Source: Pectobacterium colocasium (GTDB lineage Bacteria; Pseudomonadota; Gammaproteobacteria; Enterobacterales; Enterobacteriaceae). Taken from it: DNA of 64,000 nt. The notes under the pieces were generated by a model. It did not search any database. It had not been told where the DNA came from and saw only the letters and a list, made by a program, of their open reading frames with translations. Of this stretch, positions 58,176 through 64,000 are shown in pieces. The position numbers were made by a program, and so were the translations under genes. The first letter of the stretch is position 1; every line of letters begins with the position of its first letter. The stretch spans positions 1,860,001 to 1,924,000 of the forward strand of contig NZ_CP084032.1 of the NCBI RefSeq assembly GCF_020181655.1. Direction: 5' to 3'.

Positions 58176-58648
58176 TCTTGATTCTCTATCGGCTTACAAA
58201 GACAAAGTATCTTTCTACAGCCTGGACGGGATACGGAGCAAAAGAGGCTGGAGGCCTCTGGAACAGTGTTGGCACCTCAATGGTTTATGTATCAGAAACC
58301 GCATCGCTTACGATGCTGGAGACGCTGGTACATCTGCATGCAGCGCAGATCCTGGATTATTACACGCTAATGCGTATCGAGGTGCCTGAAGATCAGATTC
58401 AGAGTGCCGATATGGACGAATTGCCAGACAACTGGGCTGCTGAAGAAGCGCCGCCAGATCTGGCTATATACGGTGATGCGTGGATCTTTACCAAAGGTTC
58501 GATAGCGTTGCGAGTCCCCAGCGCGCTATCGCCCGTGGAGTATAACTACCTGTTGAACCCAGAACACCCAGATTTCTACGGGATCATTCAGAGGGCAGAA
58601 TCTATACCGTTCCAGTTTGATAGTCGGCTAAAGCCTGATCGTAAATAA
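58176..58648 (+). CDS. Orphan RES-domain protein (Xre-RES type toxin), probably inactive
   Basis: The family-like start is the TTG at 58176 (ILYRLTKTKYLSTAWTG); codons before it come from the IS junction. The 157-residue protein keeps most RES-domain landmarks: YGAKEAGG, VYVSETASLTMLETLVHLHA with the Glu, RIEVPED, and RVPSALSPVEYNYLLNPEHPDF with the Ser. RES toxins deplete NAD+ and are normally encoded after an Xre/DUF2384 antitoxin. Two oddities point to inactivation: the near-invariant Arg of GGRWN is Leu here (GGLWN, codon CTC), and no antitoxin gene precedes it because the IS110 element lies directly upstream. Followed by a terminator. Confidence 0.78.
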
Positions 58649-58705
58649 GGAATACGGCCTGGCGCCGTCGGTGCTGCGGCTGGCGCAGAAATAGGTATGT
58701 TTTAC

Positions 58706-58736
58706 CGAGGCGGACAGGTGTCCGCCTCGTTCTTTT
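58706..58736. terminator. Bidirectional intrinsic terminator
   Basis: CGAGGCGGACA-GG-TGTCCGCCTCG followed by TTCTTTTCT. Between the convergent RES gene and pepT. Confidence 0.85.
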
Positions 58737-58746
58737 CTGAACGTGA

Positions 58747-59976
58747 TTATTTCGCCGCCAGCAGGCATAAATGCAATGCCACTTCATACGATTTCACAAA
58801 TGACGGCACGGGTAAAAACTCAAACCGCGAGTGGAAATTGTGCGCGCCGGTAAAGAAGTTCGGTGTCAGCAACCCTTTGGCGGACAGCGCAGCGCCGTCC
58901 GTGCCGCCACGCATCGGCGTTACTTTAGGCTCAATGCCCAGTGTGTCCAGTGCGGCAAACAGCAGGTCGATAGCCCGGCGATCGTCAGTGATGGCGTTGC
59001 TGATATTGCTGTAGATATCGGTGAGGGTATAGGTCACGCTGCCCGTCGGATATTGGGCAGCAATCTTGTCGGCAATTGCGGCGATCTGCTGTTTACGTTG
59101 TTCAAACGTGGCTAAATCAAAATCGCGGATAGACGCTTTGAGCTTCGCTTCATTGGCATTTGCCGTCAGATCGTTAAACCAGACATAGCCTTCACGCCCC
59201 TCGGTGTGCTCCGGCGTCTGCTGGCGATCAAACTGGCTGATAAAATCGTGCGCCATGAGCAGCGGATTGACCAGCACGCCTTTTGCCGACATCGGGTGCG
59301 CTGGCACGCCGGTAAAGCGAATTTCCGCCGAGGCCGCATTGAAGTTCTCATACACTACTTCACCCAGTTCGCAGCAGTCGATGGTGTAGGCAAAATCGAC
59401 ATCGAAGCGTTTGAGATCGAGCGCTTTCGCACCACGCAGCCCAATTTCTTCGTCCGGCACAAAGGCCACTACGATATCGCCGTGCGGCGTCGTGTCGGTC
59501 AGGTTCTCCATGAGCGTCATCACCACGGTAACGGCAGCCTTGTTATCCGCGCCGAGTACGCTGGTGCCATCGCTGAATATAATGTCCTGCCCGACATACG
59601 GCAGAATTTCCGGGTGTTCCGCCGTGCGCAGCCAGATGTCCTGTTCGGCATTCAGGCACAGGTCCTCGCCGGTAAAGCGCAGCGTCTGCGGATGAATATG
59701 CGGCGACAGGCCGACGTCCACCGTATCGATATGGGTAATAAAACCGATGCGCGGGGCGGACGGACAGTTGCCCGGCTTCACGGCGGTTACGGTGGCATGC
59801 TCATCAATCACTACGTCTTGCAGACCCAGCGCAAGCAGTTCGTCTGCCAGCAGTCGCGCCATCTCATGTTGCTCTGGGGTGCTGGGCAACGTTGTCGAAC
59901 TGGCATCGCTTTGGCTGGTGACGGCGAGGTAACGGTAAAAACGCGTGCTGAGCTGATGAGCCAGACTGTCTGTCAT
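58747..59976 (-). CDS. pepT: Peptidase T (tripeptide aminopeptidase)
   Basis: A 409-residue zinc tripeptidase of the M20 family, as in E. coli (408). The metal ligand THIDTVDVG (His about 79), GADNKAAV (bridging Asp), FVPDEEIGLRGAKALD with catalytic Glu and ligand Glu, and TIDCCELG are seen; the last ligand His is in FTGAHNFHSRFEF. The opposite-strand open frame is a shadow. Monocistronic. Confidence 0.95.
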   Translation of the reverse strand: MTDSLAHQLSTRFYRYLAVTSQSDASSTTLPSTPEQHEMARLLADELLALGLQDVVIDEHATVTAVKPGNCPSAPRIGFITHIDTVDVGLSPHIHPQTLRFTGEDLCLNAEQDIWLRTAEHPEILPYVGQDIIFSDGTSVLGADNKAAVTVVMTLMENLTDTTPHGDIVVAFVPDEEIGLRGAKALDLKRFDVDFAYTIDCCELGEVVYENFNAASAEIRFTGVPAHPMSAKGVLVNPLLMAHDFISQFDRQQTPEHTEGREGYVWFNDLTANANEAKLKASIRDFDLATFEQRKQQIAAIADKIAAQYPTGSVTYTLTDIYSNISNAITDDRRAIDLLFAALDTLGIEPKVTPMRGGTDGAALSAKGLLTPNFFTGAHNFHSRFEFLPVPSFVKSYEVALHLCLLAAK

Positions 59977-60182
59977 AACGAATCCTTTTTATTCAGTACG
60001 TTTATTCAGTAATAGCGTTGATTATTATCCTAACGTAGAAATTATTTCATTCGAGGGTTTTATTTGTCATTTTATTGCCATGCTTTTCTATTTCAGACAG
60101 TGGCAGTCAGAAAGCAAATGCAGTAAACGGGGCACGAACAACACTAAATGGGAAACGAATGACACTACAAGTGAGGACTGGA

Positions 60183-61778
60183 ATGAAAAAAACAGGAATA
60201 CGATTTACGCTGGCAGCGTTGACGCTGGCGCTCGCCTCAGCGGCCTCGGCGAATACGCTGGTGTACTGCTCTGAAGGATCGCCGGAAAATTTTAACCCGC
60301 AGCTTTACACCTCCGGCACCAGCGTGGATGCCAGCGCGGTACCGATTTATAACCGCCTGGTGGATTTTAAAGTGGGTACTACGGAGCTGATACCGAGTCT
60401 GGCAGAGCGTTGGGACATCAGTGCCGATGGACGCGTGTATACCTTTCATCTGCGCAAAGGCGTGAAGTTCCAGAGCAACAAATTTTTCAAACCCTCACGT
60501 GATTTTACCGCCGACGACGTGATTTTCTCCTTCATGCGGCAAAAAGACCCGCAACACCCCTATCACAGCGTCTCGAAAGGCACCTATGCCAATTTTGAAA
60601 GTCTGGCCTTTGGCTCGCTGATTCAGAGCATCGAAAAAGTGGACGACCATACGGTGCGCTTTACGCTCTCCCATGCAGAAGCGCCGTTTCTGGCCGATTT
60701 AGCCTGGTACTTCGCGTCTATCCTCTCTGCGGAATATGCCGACGCGATGCTCAAAGCCGGGACGCCGGAGCGTGTGGATATGGAGCCGATTGGTACTGGG
60801 CCTTTTGAATTAGCGCAGTATCAAAAAGATTCCCGCATTCTGTTTAAGGCGTTTCCCGCCTATTGGGAAGGCAAAGCGAAGCTGGATCGGCTGATTTTCA
60901 CCATCACGCCGGATGCCTCCGTGCGTTATGCCAAGCTGGAGAAGAATGAATGTCAGGTGATGCCGTTCCCTAATCCTGCCGACCTGCCGCGCATGAAAGA
61001 GAACAAGGATATCGTGCTGATGCAAAAGGCCGGGTTGAACACCGGTTTCCTGTCGTTCAACACCCAAAAAGCGCCGACGGATAACGTGAAAGTGAGGCAG
61101 GCGTTAACGATGGCGATTAATAAACCGGCGATTATCGAAGCCGTTTTCCAGGGAACGGGCACGGCGGCGAAAAACCTGCTGCCGCCGGGCGTCTGGAGTG
61201 CGGATAGTGAACTGAAGGATTATGACTACGATCCCGAGAAGGCCAAAGCATTACTGAAAGAAGCGGGCTTGGCGGAAGGCACCACGATCGAACTGTGGGC
61301 GATGCCGGTACAGCGCCCGTATAACCCGAACGCCCGCCGGATGTCGGAGATGATTCAGGCTGACTGGGCGAAGGTGGGCGTGCAGGCCAAAATTGTCACC
61401 TTCGAATGGGGGGAATACCTGAAAAGAGTGAAAGGAGGAGAGCATCAGGCCGCGTTGATGGGCTGGACAACGGCGACGGGCGATCCTGATAACTTCTTCG
61501 GACCGCTCTTTACCTGCACAGCTGCTAACGGCGGTTCCAACTCAGCAAAATGGTGTTACGCACCGTTTGATAAACTGATTACCGAAGCGCGGGCGTCGCA
61601 GGATCATGAACAGCGTATTGCCCTGTACAAGCAGGCACAGCAGATGATGCACGATCAGGCTCCGGCCGTCATGATTGCGCATTCCACCATCTTTGAGCCA
61701 GTCCGCAAGGAAGTGACCGGCTATGAAATCGATCCATTCGGGAAGCATATTTTCTATCAGGTCGATGTGAAGAAGTAA
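60183..61778 (+). CDS. DppA-like dipeptide-binding periplasmic protein
   Basis: ATG 60183 (MKKTGIRFTLAALTLALASAASA) gives a 531-residue protein; codons from 60075 lack a ribosome site. After the signal peptide come NTLVYCSEGSPENFNPQLYTSGT, VPIYNRLVDF, LRKGVKFQSNKFF, GTGPFEL and KVRQALTMAINKPAI, closely following E. coli DppA (535 residues). No dppBCDF genes adjoin it, so it is a stand-alone binding protein that probably feeds a permease encoded elsewhere. A second DppA-type paralog is likely elsewhere in the genome. Substrate: dipeptides or heme-like ligands, inferred. Confidence 0.85.
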   Translation: MKKTGIRFTLAALTLALASAASANTLVYCSEGSPENFNPQLYTSGTSVDASAVPIYNRLVDFKVGTTELIPSLAERWDISADGRVYTFHLRKGVKFQSNKFFKPSRDFTADDVIFSFMRQKDPQHPYHSVSKGTYANFESLAFGSLIQSIEKVDDHTVRFTLSHAEAPFLADLAWYFASILSAEYADAMLKAGTPERVDMEPIGTGPFELAQYQKDSRILFKAFPAYWEGKAKLDRLIFTITPDASVRYAKLEKNECQVMPFPNPADLPRMKENKDIVLMQKAGLNTGFLSFNTQKAPTDNVKVRQALTMAINKPAIIEAVFQGTGTAAKNLLPPGVWSADSELKDYDYDPEKAKALLKEAGLAEGTTIELWAMPVQRPYNPNARRMSEMIQADWAKVGVQAKIVTFEWGEYLKRVKGGEHQAALMGWTTATGDPDNFFGPLFTCTAANGGSNSAKWCYAPFDKLITEARASQDHEQRIALYKQAQQMMHDQAPAVMIAHSTIFEPVRKEVTGYEIDPFGKHIFYQVDVKK

Positions 61779-61790
61779 GACGCAGAAAGT

Positions 61791-61813
61791 CCGGCACGTG
61801 CTGTGCCGGACTC
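61791..61813. terminator. Terminator after the DppA-like gene
   Basis: GTCCGGCAC-GTGCT-GTGCCGGAC, 13 bases past the stop. Confidence 0.7.
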
Positions 61814-61846
61814 AGACCGTTGACAAACTTATTTGTCGAACGAAAA

Positions 61847-61951
61847 CGGTAGTAACGGAATAGAAGAGTAAAGCGTTTGCGCCAGGGATGGCGCAATCCG
61901 AGCGTACAGGGATGTATTTACAGCGTCTTTACGATCTATCCGTTACTACCG
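61847..61951. repeat. 105-bp MITE-like element, copy 2
   Basis: Begins CGGTAGTAACGGAATAGA and ends ATCTATCCGTTACTACCG, inverted terminal repeats of about 15 bases. It carries the internal palindrome TTGCGCCAGGGATGGCGCAA. It is almost identical to the element at 12819-12923 in opposite orientation. Confidence 0.85.
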
Positions 61952-61976
61952 CTCTACGGGCTCTGGTGTGGTGCGG

Positions 61977-62666
61977 TTATTCGGCTTCGTCGCCGTAATA
62001 CAGTTTACCGATGCGAATAATATCGCGTCCCTGTGATTTTCGATGCTTGTTGGAGTCGCGCAGAGAATAAATGCAGCCGCAATACTCCTGTTGATAGAAA
62101 CGTTCGCGCTTGCTGATTTCGATCATGCGCGATGAACCGCCGCCTTTGCGCCAGTTGTAATCCCAGTAGGTGATGCCGGGATATTTCTGCGCGGCGTTCT
62201 GGCCACATTCGTTAATCTGCTGCATGTTTTTCCAGCGGGAAATTCCCAGTGAACTGGAAATGACGCTAAAACCGTTTTCTGCGGCGTACAGCGCGGTGCG
62301 CTCGAAGCGCATATCGAAACACATGGTGCAGCGAATGCCACGTTCGGGTTCCCACTCCATGCCTTTGGCGCGCTCGAACCAGTTATCCGTATCGTAGTCG
62401 GCATCGATGAACGGCACGTTATGCTGTTCGGCGAAGCGGATATTTTCCTCTTTGCGGATCAGGTATTCACGCTGCGGGTGGATGTTAGGGTTATAAAAGA
62501 AAATGGTGTAGTCGATGCCAGAAGCGGTGATGGCTTCCATGACTTCACCAGAGCAGGGCGCGCAGCAGGAGTGCAGCAGCAGCTTGTCGGCATTATTCGG
62601 CAGAGAAAGCCGCGGGCGTTGCAGCGCAGCGGTTTTGACGTTCTGCATAGTTTTGATGTTCGACAT
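61977..62666 (-). CDS. queH: Epoxyqueuosine reductase QueH
   Basis: QueH performs the last step of queuosine synthesis, reducing epoxyqueuosine in tRNA. The 229-residue DUF208 protein has the N-terminal [11 protein letters not shown] (Cys34, Cys35, Cys38), RCTMCFDMR, and [10 protein letters not shown], which bind an iron-sulfur cluster and a second metal. [17 protein letters not shown] and [15 protein letters not shown] are conserved. It is the non-orthologous replacement for QueG. Single gene between a MITE and dusC. Confidence 0.93.
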   Translation of the reverse strand: MSNIKTMQNVKTAALQRPRLSLPNNADKLLLHSCCAPCSGEVMEAITASGIDYTIFFYNPNIHPQREYLIRKEENIRFAEQHNVPFIDADYDTDNWFERAKGMEWEPERGIRCTMCFDMRFERTALYAAENGFSVISSSLGISRWKNMQQINECGQNAAQKYPGITYWDYNWRKGGGSSRMIEISKRERFYQQEYCGCIYSLRDSNKHRKSQGRDIIRIGKLYYGDEAE

Positions 62667-62880
62667 AATAAATAGTCACTTCGTTGTGGTCCGTTAGGAC
62701 AGTGTCGGCTCAAATTCGTCACGAATTATTGATGATATACTCACAAGAGGCAACCTCTGCGCCCGTCCTGCCTTATCTTTCCCGTTGCGTTCCTCGTACA
62801 ATACCCCCTAAGATTGCCTGCTTTTTTAGCCGTGCAATGAATGGCTGTGATTAACGATAAAATGGTTACCGAGTAGCGTT

Positions 62881-63813
62881 ATGCGTGTTCTGCTTGCCCC
62901 GATGGAAGGTGTTCTCGACTCATTAGTGCGAGAACTGCTGACTGAAGTAAATGATTATGACCTGTGCATCACCGAGTTTTTACGCGTGGTGGATCAGTGT
63001 CTGCCGGTGAAGTCCTTTTATCGCCTTTGCCCTGAATTGCACCACGCCAGTCGCACGCCGTCCGGCACGCTGGTGCGCGTGCAGCTACTGGGACAATATC
63101 CACAGTGGCTGGCGGAAAATGCGGCGCGGGCCGTTGAGCTAGGTTCGTATGGCGTCGATCTCAACTGCGGTTGTCCGTCCAAGCTGGTGAACGGCAGCGG
63201 TGGCGGGGCGACGCTGTTAAAAGATCCCGAGCTGATTTATCAGGGCGCGAAAGCGATGCGTGAGGCGGTGCCAGCTCATCTGCCGGTTACAGTGAAAATA
63301 CGGCTGGGCTGGGATTCCGGCGATCGCCAGTTTGAAATCGCCGACGCGGTGCAACAAGCGGGCGCAAGCGAACTGGTCGTGCATGGTCGCACCAAAGAGG
63401 ACGGGTACAAAGCCGAATGCATTAACTGGCAGGCAATAGGGAAAATCCGCCAGCGATTGCGGATTCCGGTGATCGCCAACGGCGAAATCTGGGACTGGCA
63501 GAGTGCGCAGGACTGCATGGCGACAACGGGTTGCGACGCAGTGATGATCGGGCGAGGGGCGCTGAATGTGCCGAACCTGAGCCGCGTGATTAAGTATAAC
63601 GAACCGCGTATGCCGTGGCCGGAGGTCATGCTGCTGCTACAAAAATACGTGCAGTTGGAAAAACAGGGCGACACGGGAATGTATCACGTCGCACGCATCA
63701 AACAGTGGCTGGGCTATTTGCGTAAAGAGTACGACGACGCCACCGAGTTATTCAGCGAGATCCGTACCTTGAAAACATCGGCAGACATCGCGCGTGTGAT
63801 TGGTGAGCCGTAG
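62881..63813 (+). CDS. dusC: tRNA-dihydrouridine(16) synthase DusC
   Basis: A 310-residue FMN enzyme reducing U16 of tRNAs. [20 protein letters not shown] is the flavin-binding start; the catalytic cysteine lies in [25 protein letters not shown] DLNCGCPSK (about Cys98), followed by [21 protein letters not shown] and [23 protein letters not shown] is the phosphate loop. The Gly-rich NGSGGGA is typical for DusC. Monocistronic. Confidence 0.95.
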   Translation: MRVLLAPMEGVLDSLVRELLTEVNDYDLCITEFLRVVDQCLPVKSFYRLCPELHHASRTPSGTLVRVQLLGQYPQWLAENAARAVELGSYGVDLNCGCPSKLVNGSGGGATLLKDPELIYQGAKAMREAVPAHLPVTVKIRLGWDSGDRQFEIADAVQQAGASELVVHGRTKEDGYKAECINWQAIGKIRQRLRIPVIANGEIWDWQSAQDCMATTGCDAVMIGRGALNVPNLSRVIKYNEPRMPWPEVMLLLQKYVQLEKQGDTGMYHVARIKQWLGYLRKEYDDATELFSEIRTLKTSADIARVIGEP

Positions 63814-63985
63814 GCGCTCACCGTTTCCCCACTTTTGCCTTCCCACTCTTCGTGTTTTCATCACGCTGTTCAGATTTAACGCACTTCATCGCTCCCCTTC
63901 CGGCCTGCACTTTACTTTACGAATCGGTTGACGGTATAACACTCTATCTGTCTGGAAGTTTAGACGTCTATAATAAAAGGTCATC

Positions 63986-64000
63986 ATGGAACAACACGCA
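63986..64000 (+). CDS. Start of a further gene, cut by the window edge
   Basis: ATGGAACAACACGCA follows an AAAAGG site with correct spacing, so a gene reading MEQHA begins here. Five codons are too few to identify it. An AGACGTCT sequence at 63962-63969 upstream equals the MetJ-box half-site, suggesting a methionine-regulated gene; weak. Confidence 0.4.

Noticed and set aside
59206..60012. A 268-codon open frame opposite pepT
   Set aside because: Antisense shadow of a conserved enzyme with no recognisable domain.
63969..63974. TATAAT as the -10 box of the right-edge gene
   Set aside because: It would start transcription at or after the ribosome site, leaving almost no leader; another promoter is more likely.
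1..64000. CRISPR arrays, rRNA or complete tRNA genes
   Set aside because: No regularly spaced direct repeats and no tRNA or rRNA sequence was recognised apart from the 14-base tRNA-Ser end.

Overview
The window looks like a Pectobacterium (soft-rot Enterobacterales) chromosome. The evidence is the enterobacterial gene orders moeBA/gsiABCD, bioA/bioBFCD-uvrB and yvcK/moaABCDE-ybhL/ybhRSF-hlyD, a secreted GH12 endoglucanase of the CelS type, ERIC-type and MITE-type intergenic repeats, and a HrpL-type promoter in front of an effector-like gene. All assignments rest on reading the sequence and family recall; no database search was run.

Layout. (1) 1 to about 6014: the AT-rich right end of an integrative element. 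It holds the 3' part of a PilV-like type IV pilus tip gene, a small secreted protein, a two-gene cassette on the minus strand (ComEC-type metallo-beta-lactamase-fold protein plus HNH endonuclease), an intact P4-type integrase, two decayed integrase fragments, and a tRNA-Ser 3'-end-like sequence that probably marks the junction. (2) 6.0-13.6 kb: small secreted proteins, a YqaE-type membrane peptide, and a decaying catabolic locus (intact DASS transporter, truncated lyase, GntR regulator with three in-frame amber codons), then a lipid kinase, a MITE and a nitroreductase. (3) 13.7-25.7 kb: moeAB, a gsiABCD peptide/glutathione importer, maeA, cdd and yohJK. (4) 26-32 kb: celS and the biotin genes around a BirA operator. 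(5) 32-45 kb: uvrB with SOS and DnaA-type sites, a VOC protein, yvcK, a Moco riboswitch with moaABCDE, ybhL and the ybhGFSR exporter. (6) 45.6-52.7 kb: a Fur-type site and a six-gene TonB-dependent siderophore uptake and iron-release operon, sitting where E. coli has cecR. (7) 53-58.7 kb: rhlE, then an accessory patch with an ERIC element, the HrpL-boxed effector-like gene, an IS4 remnant, an IS110-type element and an orphan RES-domain toxin. (8) 58.7-64 kb: pepT, a DppA-like binding protein, a second MITE copy, queH, dusC and the first five codons of a further gene.

The observations most worth following are the HrpL-boxed gene (55041-56132), a candidate type III effector with a toxin-like domain; the MBL-HNH pair beside the integrase, a candidate DNA-targeting defence cassette; the RES toxin that has lost both its antitoxin gene and a signature arginine; a three-hairpin structure in the island; and the near-identical 105-bp MITE pair.
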